The notes beneath the pieces are model-generated. The model saw only the letters and a list, made by a program, of their open reading frames with translations, ran no database searches and was not told the DNA's origin. Below are positions 45,427-53,118 of a stretch of DNA of 64,000 bases, one piece after another. The position numbers and the translations under genes were made by a program. Numbering within the stretch: position 1 is the first letter of the stretch; each line of letters starts with the position of its first letter. The DNA comes from Methanobrevibacter sp. (GTDB taxonomy: Archaea; Methanobacteriota; Methanobacteria; Methanobacteriales; Methanobacteriaceae), in the NCBI GenBank assembly GCA_017434555.1, contig JAFRFB010000003.1:34210-98209 (forward strand). Reading direction: 5' to 3'.

Positions 45427-45854
45427 GTAATGAGGTTATTGTTTATCCGGAGCATAGTAGAGGGCTTCGTTTTGTGGTTAAAAAGGATGAATGGTGTAAT
45501 GGTGATGAGTATTTGTTTGTTTATGATACTCTGGATTTTATTGTTGTTGGTTATTTTGATGTTGATGATTTTGGTACTGCACGGGATGTTTGTGATTCTG
45601 TTAATCGTTTAGCTGGTGAGTTGGAGTATGTTGAACGGGAGTTATCTGAGGTTAAATCGTTGGTTGATAAGGATGTTTTTGAATTAGCTGATGAGGTTAA
45701 GAGTTTGGAGCGTGAGGTTAGAGCTGTTAAGGGTGTGTGTAATTTGCGGTTGCGTTATAATGAGTTGCGTTTGGAGGAGGTTTTGAGTGTTTATCCTTAT
45801 AGTAGGAGTTTGAGTGATTTTATGGGTGTTGCTGATTTTAGTCGTGTGGAGTAA
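45423..45854 (+). CDS. KRF-family protein with coiled coil
   Basis: 143 residues. LRFVVKKDEWCNGDEYLFVY, then ARDVCDSVNRLAGELEYVER, is the same N-terminal domain plus coiled coil found at 49759-52372. A G/T-rich strand contrasts with the G-poor upstream gene. Confidence 0.65.
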   Translation: MSNEVIVYPEHSRGLRFVVKKDEWCNGDEYLFVYDTLDFIVVGYFDVDDFGTARDVCDSVNRLAGELEYVERELSEVKSLVDKDVFELADEVKSLEREVRAVKGVCNLRLRYNELRLEEVLSVYPYSRSLSDFMGVADFSRVE

Positions 45855-46148
45855 ATAGGTTTATATGTGGGTTTTGATATAATATGTTATTGTAGAATTT
45901 AAATATCCTTGTTGCATTATAATTTTTTTTTTAGAGTGGATTTTGTAATGTGTTTGGTATTTTTCTATTAAAATATTTGATTGTAGCTATTATATTTCTT
46001 AGGTAGTATTTGTGTTAGCAGTTTTTTATAATAGCTACATTCATATTAATTGTATTATATTCTTTTTTTAGTGTTTTTCTTTTAGTGTATGTAGATTAGA
46101 TTATAATTTTTTTTAATTTTCTATTCATATTTTAGAATGGAGTAGAAA
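45855..46148 (+). other. T-rich intergenic region
   Basis: About 290 bases with no credible gene. TAGCTATTATA and TATAATAGCTA (near 45984 and 46027) form an imperfect inverted pair. Leads into the repeat array. Confidence 0.4.
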
Positions 46149-46510
46149 AATAGCAACTATTAATTTTAAAATAATAGCTATTAATATTTCTATTCAAATC
46201 AATAGAATTCTACTCCTCAGAATAGAAAAACAAGGCATGTTAATTTTATCATTAATTTTCTATCTTGATAAAATCCTCGAATAGAACATTTATAGTTACA
46301 AAAGTTGTCACTATTCTTCTATGCTTTGAAAAGTGTTGTAATAGAAATTTTGTGATGAAAAACTTTTTAAAGATTTTCTATTCTGAATGAAATTGCCGTA
46401 ATAGAAAATTAGTGTTGATAAAAGTTTCAAAGATTTTCTATTCAGAAAAAATTAAGTGATAGAAATTTAATGATGATAAATTTTTCAAAGATTTTTCTAT
46501 TGTGTGTTGT
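46149..46510 (+). repeat. tandem array of ~60-bp inverted-repeat units
   Basis: AATAGAA-type starts recur at 46221, 46280, 46340, 46400 and 46459, spacing 59-60, with a more diverged unit before them. Units carry AATAGAAA(A) near the start and (AAAGA)TTTTCTATT about 36 bases later, which can pair with it. The last three also share GTGATGA(T)AAAA. Units are diverged throughout, unlike CRISPR repeats. Candidate replication origin, partition site or operator array. Confidence 0.65.
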
Positions 46511-46680
46511 AGAATTTGTAGTTTATTTTTTTTTGTTCATTTTTTGGTGTTGTTTTTTGAACACTTTTTTGGGAATGCCGAGGTTTTTATTTTTTGGTTT
46601 GAACAGTTTACTATTTTTTCTTTTTTTTATTGTATGGGTGTTCTTTTTAGTGTTTTTTGGTTATATTTTGTCACAAAAGA

Positions 46681-46688
46681 TTTATATA
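46681..46688 (+). promoter_or_regulatory. TATA box of the shared virus type
   Basis: TTTATATA preceded by CACAAAAGA and followed by CTTTGAGGGG. Predicted transcription start about 46708-46712, at the left arm of a perfect inverted repeat. Confidence 0.55.
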
Positions 46689-46707
46689 CTTTGAGGGGTA
46701 ATATTTT

Positions 46708-46935
46708 AATTGTTCAATATATTTTCATAATATCTCATTATTTGCATATTGAACAATTTGTCGTACTTAGTTACACATCTGTACACAATTTTGGTGATGT
46801 TTTGGAAAAAGGAGGATGTTTCTTGGAATAATACTCTTTTCATGTGGAGTGTATTTTTGTTGATATTATTTCCTTTCTTTTTGGAATCCTCCTTTTCTAT
46901 TCTATTGTTTTTAGGTGTATTATTTTTTTTTTATT
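46708..46935 (+). ncRNA. candidate structured non-coding RNA
   Basis: No plausible gene follows the promoter at 46681. The predicted transcript starts in AATTGTTCAATAT (46708-46720), which pairs perfectly with 46746-46758 (13 bp). A second perfect stem, AAAAGGAGGAT at 46807-46817 with 46886-46896 (11 bp), would mask a GGAGG. T-runs at about 46922 could end it. Inference from structure only. Confidence 0.4.
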
Positions 46936-46981
46936 GGATCATTATTGTTTTTTTCTTTTAGTTATTTGTTTTTTATTTTTT

Positions 46982-47015
46982 GTACCATAAAGTTTATATA
47001 CTAGTAAAACTAATA
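46982..47015 (+). promoter_or_regulatory. virus promoter of the shared extended-TATA type
   Basis: GTACCATAAAG, then TTTATATA at 46993-47000, then CTAGTAAAACTAATAT. The similarity to the promoter at 54461 extends about 65 bases, including GAATACAAAAGTAT near the start of transcription. Confidence 0.7.
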
Positions 47016-47082
47016 TAAGCATAGATGAATACAAAAGTATTCAACTAAAACCCAAAAAGAAAAAAAATAGGAGACAAAAAAT

Positions 47083-47424
47083 ATGGTACAATACGACTCA
47101 TTATACGACCACATGAAACCCGACTTCACATTTCTAGAAAGCATCAGCATCAGCATCGGCGGAACATGCACAGTAAAAACCAACAATGGTGAAACATATG
47201 ATTTCATCGATGCAGGAATAAACTACAACACAAAAACATTATCCGGCAAAGACACACAAGAACTGGAAACTATGAGACCATGGGATGTGGAATACAAAGT
47301 CATCAAATTAGAAGACATCACTGAACTAATCATTGAAGGATTCTACATAAATAACAAAAACCGTAAAAACGTGGTTAAAGTCATTAAAGAAGTTAATATT
47401 ACAAAAATCCCAAGAAGAGACTAA
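47083..47424 (+). CDS. early protein, possible LSm-like barrel
   Basis: 113 residues behind AGGAGACA, 33 bases after an ACCCAAAAAGAA box at 47050. Strands SISISIGGTCTVKTNNGETY and VIKLEDITELIIEGFYI suggest a small barrel with a long insertion. A/C-rich strand. First gene of a strong early promoter; function unknown. Confidence 0.65.
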   Translation: MVQYDSLYDHMKPDFTFLESISISIGGTCTVKTNNGETYDFIDAGINYNTKTLSGKDTQELETMRPWDVEYKVIKLEDITELIIEGFYINNKNRKNVVKVIKEVNITKIPRRD

Positions 47425-47464
47425 ACTCTTCTCATATACATTTTTTTTATGTGGAGTGGATTAA

Positions 47465-47812
47465 ATGAGTGTAAAATTAACCACAGCTACCGATACAACA
47501 TTATACTTCGAAGTCACAAGTACCAGCAGACCAGATGAAACCCACAATGTATACTTTGATGTACATGATGGATGGATGTGCTCATGCGAACATCATTTCT
47601 TCCGTAAGGTAGAATGCAAACATATACAAGCATGCAAAGACTGGTTAACTGAAAACCGAAACCACACAATCATAGGAGTCGGTTGCCATAAAATCACAAT
47701 ATACAATGAAAATATGTTAATATATGCTACAAATATGAGCACATTTAATGAAATAATAAAAGGAGGCACTAGATTATGCAATTACCCAATAAAAATGAAA
47801 TCAAAAATTTAA
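47465..47812 (+). CDS. SWIM zinc-finger protein
   Basis: 115 residues. YFDVHDGWMCSCEHHFFRK and VECKHIQACKDWL give the SWIM ligands Cys39, Cys41, Cys51, His53 (CxC-x9-CxH). SWIM domains bind DNA or proteins and occur in recombination-associated and transposase proteins. Its end overlaps the next gene by 37 bases. Confidence 0.8.
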   Translation: MSVKLTTATDTTLYFEVTSTSRPDETHNVYFDVHDGWMCSCEHHFFRKVECKHIQACKDWLTENRNHTIIGVGCHKITIYNENMLIYATNMSTFNEIIKGGTRLCNYPIKMKSKI

Positions 47813-47997
47813 AAAACTATTATCCAGTTGGTTGTAAAATCGTATTGGATTATATGGATGATCAACAAGCACCACCAACAGGTACAATTGGAGAAGTAAC
47901 ATGTATTGATGATGCAGGAACAATACATGTACGATGGGAAAACGGCAGCGGACTAGGATTAATACCCGGCACAGACCAATTCCACAAAATACAATAA
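47776..47997 (+). CDS. DUF4314-like protein
   Basis: 73 residues. YYPVGCKIVLDYMDDQQAP, then GTIGEVTCIDDAGTIHVRWE and GSGLGLIPGTDQFHKI match the DUF4314 pattern along its whole length. A small beta-barrel family of phages and mobile elements, function unknown. GGAGG lies just upstream within the SWIM gene. Confidence 0.8.
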   Translation: MQLPNKNEIKNLKNYYPVGCKIVLDYMDDQQAPPTGTIGEVTCIDDAGTIHVRWENGSGLGLIPGTDQFHKIQ

Positions 47998-48016
47998 AAA
48001 TGGGGGGAAATAATAT

Positions 48017-48568
48017 ATGATTGAAGATTTTGATGAGTTTGTAAAGTATGCAAAAGAATTCTATACAAATTATAAAAGAAAACAAGAATTAACATCAGAA
48101 ATAAAAAATATTGTTGACGGATATACAATTACCATCAACCAATCTTATACCTTTGAGGTTCATAAGGAAGAAGATATGACTACAAAAGATTTAAGTAAAT
48201 TACAGGATATACTGGGGTGTGATTTTAGCTTTGGTGGAGGTAAATATGTTAAATTCAACATAGCTAATCCGGATAAAGGAATACCAATCATTCAAGAATA
48301 TAAACAATTACTCGAAAGACAAAAAACTTTAGGTAAAACATTAATTGGTATTCATGGGAATAGTTATCCTAGTGCAAAATTAGCTGGTAAATACAGGGAT
48401 CTTGAAGTTTTTACAAGTAGTTATTGGGGTTTCAGAATCCAAGAAATAACTGATGAAAAAAAATTAACTTTAGATGAAATAATAGCTATTGAAAAAGAAA
48501 CCCGCACCCAATTTGCTGAAAGGAACAGTTATGGTTGTGATTTTAACTTCATACTACCAAAAAAATAG
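48017..48568 (+). CDS. hypothetical protein
   Basis: 183 residues after a GGGGGGAAATA ribosome site. Two similar halves are not evident; contains a Gly-rich FSFGGGKYVKFNIANPDKG segment and a helical IIQEYKQLLERQKTLGKTL. Not recognised. Confidence 0.6.
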   Translation: MIEDFDEFVKYAKEFYTNYKRKQELTSEIKNIVDGYTITINQSYTFEVHKEEDMTTKDLSKLQDILGCDFSFGGGKYVKFNIANPDKGIPIIQEYKQLLERQKTLGKTLIGIHGNSYPSAKLAGKYRDLEVFTSSYWGFRIQEITDEKKLTLDEIIAIEKETRTQFAERNSYGCDFNFILPKK

Positions 48569-48594
48569 TTTTTATTGTGGGGGGATGATATATA

Positions 48595-49038
48595 ATGGTT
48601 AATGAATTTAAAGACTGTGAATTACGTTACAATGGAAACCAAGATAATAAACCAATTAAAACTAAATTTGGTAATGCGAGTGTACATAGCGATGGATATT
48701 ATAGGATTACTTCAAAAAAAGAAGGTAATTATATGAAACAATTACATCGATTAATTTTTGAAGATTTTTATAAAATTCAATTACCTCCTCATATTATTAT
48801 CCACCATAATGATAATGATAAAACAAACAATGAGATTTGGAACTTAATCCCGTTAACAAGAGAAGAACACGGTTTTATTCATAACAAAGGAAAAATTGTT
48901 TCAGAAGAAACTAAACAAAAGATGAGTAAAGCAAAAAAAGGCAAACCTGTTTCAGAAGAAACTAAAATGAGATTAAGGGCATTAAATGAAAATAGGGTGC
49001 ATACGGATGAACTAAAAGGAAGATTAGTGAATCATTGA
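48595..49038 (+). CDS. HNH homing-type endonuclease, N-terminal part
   Basis: 147 residues. HNH core QLHRLIFEDFYKIQLPPH and IIIHHNDNDKTNNEIWNLIP, then two NUMOD3-like VSEETKQKMSKAKKGKP repeats. The frame stops at 49036 within what should continue as NUMOD3 and AP2-like segments in the next frame, so this is probably a frameshifted or split endonuclease. Related to 33403-33888. Confidence 0.75.
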   Translation: MVNEFKDCELRYNGNQDNKPIKTKFGNASVHSDGYYRITSKKEGNYMKQLHRLIFEDFYKIQLPPHIIIHHNDNDKTNNEIWNLIPLTREEHGFIHNKGKIVSEETKQKMSKAKKGKPVSEETKMRLRALNENRVHTDELKGRLVNH

Positions 49039-49316
49039 GTGGTGAAAATCATTATATGTATGGTAAAAAACATTCATTTGAAAAACGAAAGAAAATGGGG
49101 AAATCAAAAACACGAACAGGGGTTCTTTATGTATCCAAAGCCAAAAACAAATCATGTGATAATGGGTATATTTGGAGATATAAGTACACAGATAATGGCA
49201 AAATAAAATCTATTAACTCTGTAACTTTTAAAGGATTAAGAGAAAAAGTTTTAGCGAAAAATATGGAATGGATTGTACTTGATGAACAAAAAGCAATGGA
49301 GTGTGAATTATTATGA
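49035..49316 (+). CDS. HNH endonuclease C-terminal DNA-binding part (shifted frame)
   Basis: 93 residues from TTG 49035, overlapping the upstream stop. SGENHYMYGKKHSFEKRKKM is a canonical NUMOD3 motif, followed by an AP2-like unit (GYIWRYKYTDNGKIKSINSV, KNMEWIVL). It continues the upstream protein; it may be made by coupled re-initiation or be inactive debris. Confidence 0.65.
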   Translation: MSGENHYMYGKKHSFEKRKKMGKSKTRTGVLYVSKAKNKSCDNGYIWRYKYTDNGKIKSINSVTFKGLREKVLAKNMEWIVLDEQKAMECELL

Positions 49317-49462
49317 GCATACACGATGATTGTGAGCATTTTAACAAAACAAAGGATTATTGTCTGAAATACTTCACAGACAATGTAAGTAAAGAATACC
49401 AAGAATGCCAAGAGAAAACAGTATTTGATGATAATGAGTTAAGTAGAAAATGGTCGAATTAA
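49313..49462 (+). CDS. small Cys-containing protein
   Basis: 49 residues, ATGA overlap with the previous gene. DDCEHFNKTKDYCLKYF and QECQEK hold three Cys. Not recognised. Confidence 0.5.
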   Translation: MSIHDDCEHFNKTKDYCLKYFTDNVSKEYQECQEKTVFDDNELSRKWSN

Positions 49463-49469
49463 AAAATGA

Positions 49470-49649
49470 GTCATAAAGAACAATTCCATTCCATGTACAC
49501 CAAGTAATAGTTTCCGTGAAATTATTCAGGATTATACTACTCGAAGTATTTATAAACATTGGAATAACTGGTGTTTCCAAGGAAGTAATGGATTATACTG
49601 TTTTAGTAAAGGATACAACGAAGATTATGCAAAGAGGAGGATTTTAGAA
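49470..49649 (+). pseudogene. possible gene remnant
   Basis: An open frame without a usual start (SFREIIQDYTTRSIYKHWNN, then WCFQGSNGLYCFSKGY) runs into the next gene in frame. Protein-like composition suggests a decayed or start-less gene; weak. Confidence 0.3.
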
Positions 49650-49772
49650 ATGGATGAGAATAAACGAGTTATAGGTGAATGTTATTATGAGGCTAATGTG
49701 CCTTGTCCTTGTTGTGATTCTGATGAATGTGATGCTTTTGAAATAGTGAGGGAATATTATGGCTGGAAATAA
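49650..49772 (+). CDS. small Cys-rich protein
   Basis: 40 residues from ATG 49650, 9 bases after AGGAGG. PCPCCDSDECD is a likely metal site. Overlaps the first gene of the KRF array by 14 bases. Confidence 0.6.
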   Translation: MDENKRVIGECYYEANVPCPCCDSDECDAFEIVREYYGWK

Positions 49773-50064
49773 ACGATTTAATTATTATAAAAACAATTCG
49801 ACAAATCAAGAATTTGTTATTGATAATATGATTAATGCAGATGATGGTGATGAGTTATTGTCCGTAAAAGATAGTATTGGTGTAATGAATAATTTATCAG
49901 AGGAGAATGAGCAGTTAAAACAAGAAAACAAAAAGTTAAAGCAATCTTACGGTGAGATTAGAAACTCAATTAGCATATTATATCGTAATGGTCAAATTAC
50001 TTTTGATGAAAGGGCTTTCTATTTAAGAAAATTAAGTGAAATTGAAGAAGGTGATGTGGAATGA
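49759..50064 (+). CDS. KRF/ENEQLK array protein 1
   Basis: 101 residues: NKRFNYYKNNSTNQEFVIDN, then LSEENEQLKQENKKLKQSYG coiled coil and a helical end, finishing in EEGDVE. The final GGTGATGTGGA codons are the ribosome site of the next gene, a junction repeated through the array. Confidence 0.7.
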   Translation: MAGNKRFNYYKNNSTNQEFVIDNMINADDGDELLSVKDSIGVMNNLSEENEQLKQENKKLKQSYGEIRNSISILYRNGQITFDERAFYLRKLSEIEEGDVE

Positions 50065-50222
50065 ATTACACTAACGATTTAAAACTAATCAAACAAATAT
50101 TTGATTTCCTATTAGAAAACAACCTTGAACACGAAGCAATCGAATATGAAGCCGAAACAATACACGAATGCCTTGAACGATTGTTGAAAGTAGTTGAACC
50201 TTATTATGATGGTGATGTATGA
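50061..50222 (+). CDS. small helical protein within the array
   Basis: 53 residues, ATGA overlap. DLKLIKQIFDFLLENNLEHE and ETIHECLERLLKVVEPYYDG; ends in GDV like its neighbours although it lacks the KRF start. A/C-rich, unlike the rest of the array. Confidence 0.55.
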   Translation: MNYTNDLKLIKQIFDFLLENNLEHEAIEYEAETIHECLERLLKVVEPYYDGDV

Positions 50223-50482
50223 TGACTGAAAAACGATTTAAGATTAATACTTCTGAAATTGGACATATCTATATTGATAATCTTGATGGGGAGCATATGA
50301 CTTGGAGAATGATGGAAGATACTTTAAATCAGTTATTGGAGGAGAATGAGGAGTTAAAACAATCCAATAATGAAGCAATTGAACTTATACTTGATGGAGT
50401 TGTTGAAATGCATGATGGTAAAAGAGATTATGCAGAAATAATATTCAATAAAGCGATTAAATTATTAAAAGGTGATGTGTGA
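50222..50482 (+). CDS. KRF/ENEQLK array protein 2
   Basis: 86 residues from the second of two adjacent ATGs (50222), matching the ATGACTGAA start of other members. TEKRFKINTSEIGHIYIDNL, LLEENEELKQSNNEAIELI, end KGDV. Confidence 0.7.
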   Translation: MTEKRFKINTSEIGHIYIDNLDGEHMTWRMMEDTLNQLLEENEELKQSNNEAIELILDGVVEMHDGKRDYAEIIFNKAIKLLKGDV

Positions 50483-50737
50483 ATGACTGAAAACAAACGA
50501 TTTACTTATGATGGAATGGACATTGAAGATAATGTTGAAATGATTGAATATGCCATTTGTACAAGTGATGGAGGTTTAAGAGTAACTGCTTTGTTGAATG
50601 AATTAGCAGAGGAGAATGAGCAGTTAAAACAATCTAATAAAGATGCTTGGGATTTAATCAGATTTATTTACAATGAGATTAAAGAAGATGGATATATGGA
50701 TTTTGGTAGAATAAAAGATTTGGTGGAATTTGAATGA
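50483..50737 (+). CDS. KRF/ENEQLK array protein 3
   Basis: 84 residues. TENKRFTYDGMDIEDNVEM, a LLNELAEENEQLKQSNKDAW coiled coil and a short helix. Directly abuts the previous stop. Confidence 0.7.
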   Translation: MTENKRFTYDGMDIEDNVEMIEYAICTSDGGLRVTALLNELAEENEQLKQSNKDAWDLIRFIYNEIKEDGYMDFGRIKDLVEFE

Positions 50738-51183
50738 CTGAAAAACGATTTAAATTAGGATATGTCTGTGGGGATTATGGTTTAATTGATAACTCACAAG
50801 TTGATGGTGAGCAATGGATTGATTTGCATTCAATGTCTGAAAATTCTGAAAAGAATGTACAAATCTGTATAAACAAAATGAATGAATTAGCAGATGAGAA
50901 TGAGCATTTAAAACAATTTAAAAATCTTGCAAGAGATTATAATATTCCTTTCAATAAGTTAATTGATACTTTTGAAGATGTTTTAAACTCTGATACTGTT
51001 ACTACTTTGGAAACAGAAGTGGCGAAGTTGAAAGAGGAGAATAAGCAGTTAAAATCTCAAATGGATAATGTTCATACTAAAAGTAATTTGAAAGCAATTA
51101 ATTCGCATAAAAAGACAATGGGATTAATGGAGGAGAATGAGTGGTTAAAACAACAATTAAAAGAATTTAAAGGGGACGTGTGA
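50734..51183 (+). CDS. KRF/ENEQLK array protein 4 (long)
   Basis: 149 residues. TEKRFKLGYVCGDYGLIDN, MNELADENEHLKQFKNL, then a second and third coiled coil (KLKEENKQLKSQ, LMEENEWLKQQLKEF). Looks like an internal expansion of the ENEQLK unit. Ends KGDV. Confidence 0.7.
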   Translation: MTEKRFKLGYVCGDYGLIDNSQVDGEQWIDLHSMSENSEKNVQICINKMNELADENEHLKQFKNLARDYNIPFNKLIDTFEDVLNSDTVTTLETEVAKLKEENKQLKSQMDNVHTKSNLKAINSHKKTMGLMEENEWLKQQLKEFKGDV

Positions 51184-51525
51184 ATGACTGAACATATTCA
51201 TAAAGATGTTTGTAGTTTAGGGTATAACAAATATGGAGAATTAATTAAAGATGAAGTTACACGATATGCGATAGATATTGATGTAGAAATAAATGCTCCT
51301 TTAAACAAGATGTGTGCAGATTTATTGTCTTTAATCAAAGATGATGATGTTTTTGTTTTTGATATTGTGTATCCGATACCACAATACAATTATAAAGTTG
51401 AGAGCAGGATATTTGATTTAGAATATGTGAAAAAAATTGTTTTTGAAGAGTATTATCTAATGATTAATGATGTTAAGATTTTTTACAATGCAATTTTTGA
51501 TTTTAATAAAAGGAAAAGATGGTGA
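51184..51525 (+). CDS. array-embedded hypothetical protein
   Basis: 113 residues. Shares the MTE start and junction but not the KRF domain; beta/alpha (EVTRYAIDIDVEINAPLNK, VFVFDIVYPIPQYNYKVE). Possibly a different body placed under the same translation signal. Confidence 0.6.
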   Translation: MTEHIHKDVCSLGYNKYGELIKDEVTRYAIDIDVEINAPLNKMCADLLSLIKDDDVFVFDIVYPIPQYNYKVESRIFDLEYVKKIVFEEYYLMINDVKIFYNAIFDFNKRKRW

Positions 51526-51531
51526 TGTGGA

Positions 51532-51795
51532 ATGACTGAAAAAACACAAGAAGATACTATGACAAATACAGTAAATTATGAAAGAGTAGCAAAAAAATTA
51601 GAAAAACAAGTAAATATATGTGCAGATGAATCTGCAAGAAGACATAGAATAATAATGAGATTAGAAAAACGAAATGATGAATTAAATAAAACAATACCTC
51701 ATCAAAATGTATTATTATCTGCTTACAAAGATGTTGTTTTTAATTATCAATCAAGATTAAGGAAATATGAAGAAAAATTTGGTGATGTGGAATGA
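51532..51795 (+). CDS. array coiled-coil protein
   Basis: 87 residues starting MTEKTQ, with one long coiled coil (IIMRLEKRNDELNKTIPHQN) and the GDVE end. KRF part is missing. Confidence 0.6.
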   Translation: MTEKTQEDTMTNTVNYERVAKKLEKQVNICADESARRHRIIMRLEKRNDELNKTIPHQNVLLSAYKDVVFNYQSRLRKYEEKFGDVE

Positions 51796-52118
51796 CTGAA
51801 AATAAACGATATAGAGTATTCAAATATTCTGATTGTAACTGTTATGGTGTGTCTGATGATGTTGCAGAATATACTATTGCAAGGTTTGATAATCATGTTG
51901 AAGCAGAGGGATTATGTAATCGATTAAATGATTATGAAGATGAGAATGAGCAGTTAAAAAAAGAATTAAAAAAATATACTGATGCCTTTAATTGTAGTCA
52001 ATGCAAATTTCAAAATTATGACTGGTTTGACGATGGAGATGAGTTTGAAGTTTGTAAAAAAGGAAATAATGAAGCACAAATGGAAAATCATTCTTGTAGC
52101 GAATGGGAGGAAATATGA
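51792..52118 (+). CDS. KRF/ENEQLK array protein with Cys tail
   Basis: 108 residues. TENKRYRVFKYSDCNCYGVS, AEGLCNRLNDYEDENEQLKK, then CSQCKFQNYDWFDDGDEFEV and a C...C-S-E-W end: a four-Cys module also seen at 52705, 52950, 54897 and 59101. Possibly zinc-binding. Confidence 0.7.
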   Translation: MTENKRYRVFKYSDCNCYGVSDDVAEYTIARFDNHVEAEGLCNRLNDYEDENEQLKKELKKYTDAFNCSQCKFQNYDWFDDGDEFEVCKKGNNEAQMENHSCSEWEEI

Positions 52119-52372
52119 CTGAAAATAAACGATTTACTATGGATAATCCTAATGATTGGGGTTTTCCAATTACAGATAATGTTACTGGGAAAGTGTATAA
52201 TTGTGCAAGTAATATTTTAATGAAGGAATTATGTGTTGTTGTTAATACAATAGTTGAAGAGAATGAGAAGTTAAAAAGAGGATTAGAAGTATCAAAACAA
52301 TCACATGATGATACTTATAAAGAATTAGAACAATATATTAGAGAATTTGGAAGAATCAAGGTGAAACATTAA
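52115..52372 (+). CDS. KRF/ENEQLK array protein (last)
   Basis: 85 residues from ATG 52115 (an in-frame ATG at 52103 lies in the ribosome site region). TENKRFTMDNPNDWGFPITD, DNVTGKVYNC, VVNTIVEENEKLKRGLEVSK. Confidence 0.7.
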   Translation: MTENKRFTMDNPNDWGFPITDNVTGKVYNCASNILMKELCVVVNTIVEENEKLKRGLEVSKQSHDDTYKELEQYIREFGRIKVKH

Positions 52373-52373
52373 A

Positions 52374-52679
52374 ATGAGTAATAATAAAATAATCTCTGAC
52401 CTCGAGGATCCTGATGGTTGGACTGTGGAAAACAATCCACATCCAGCACCCTACTACTGCCGAGTCTATCCTGAAAAGGATGGTAGTCACTGGTTAGACT
52501 ACATGGAATACTACGGAGTAGGTAAACTTATCTGCCATAACTGTATCAAAAGAGCAAAAGCAGGTAGTGGAAACTGTCTTAATGGTGGAGATTATTTTAT
52601 ATGTGTACGTAATGGTAAAAGAGAGGAGTTAAAACGAAAATATAATCAGAAAAAAAGTGTACAAAGCACATTAATATAA
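52374..52679 (+). CDS. Cys-containing hypothetical protein
   Basis: 101 residues. LICHNCIKRAKAGSGNCLNG gives a CxxC-x10-C arrangement, with PYYCRVYPEKDG before it. A/C-rich codons. Possibly a zinc protein; not recognised. Confidence 0.6.
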   Translation: MSNNKIISDLEDPDGWTVENNPHPAPYYCRVYPEKDGSHWLDYMEYYGVGKLICHNCIKRAKAGSGNCLNGGDYFICVRNGKREELKRKYNQKKSVQSTLI

Positions 52680-52704
52680 AAAATAATATGGGGGTTGTGA
52701 TAAA

Positions 52705-52917
52705 TTGACAATTAAGCAATGTAATAGTTGTAAATATCACACTTATGAAAAAAGACAAAAACATAATCATGAGGGATGCTCACACCCATTCGGATATACT
52801 TATTTTATGAGTAGTAAAAATTGTCATGGATATCAACAAGGTGAAATAAATACTGGTAAAAAAGAATTATATGAACGTTTAGGGAGGGAAGCTCCTTATA
52901 AATTTTTAAAAGACTAA
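52705..52917 (+). CDS. four-Cys zinc-type small protein
   Basis: 70 residues from TTG 52705, GGGGTTGTGAT upstream. KQCNSCKYHTYEKRQKHNHE, GCSHPFGY, NCHGYQ: CxxC...C...C. Paralogue of 52950. Confidence 0.65.
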   Translation: MTIKQCNSCKYHTYEKRQKHNHEGCSHPFGYTYFMSSKNCHGYQQGEINTGKKELYERLGREAPYKFLKD

Positions 52918-52949
52918 AAAAAAATAAGAATGGAGAGGTGAAAATATTT

Positions 52950-53093
52950 ATGTTGATTAATATTTGTGGTAATTGTGAAACCTATAATTATGATAGTCAA
53001 AGACCTGCACAAGATGGTGGATGTAAGAAAGTTAATGGGACTTTGTCTCCTTTAGCTGAACCATGTAATGAATTCAAACCAAAAAAAAAGTAA
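52950..53093 (+). CDS. four-Cys zinc-type small protein (short)
   Basis: 47 residues, GGAGAGGTGA upstream. NICGNCETYNYDSQRPAQDG, GCKKVNGTL, PCNEFKPKKK. The same CxxC...C...C(N)xF layout as its neighbour. Confidence 0.65.
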   Translation: MLINICGNCETYNYDSQRPAQDGGCKKVNGTLSPLAEPCNEFKPKKK

Positions 53094-53118
53094 ATAATGG
53101 ATTGGTGTTATAATTTTG

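Noticed and set aside
46221..46510. CRISPR array from the ~60-bp period
   Set aside because: No part of the unit is conserved as an exact repeat with unique spacers, and no cas genes are near.
46470..46961. Overlapping hydrophobic reading frames that look like membrane proteins
   Set aside because: They arise from T-rich DNA (Phe/Leu/Val only), have no ribosome site, overlap each other in different frames and contain a promoter and an inverted repeat.
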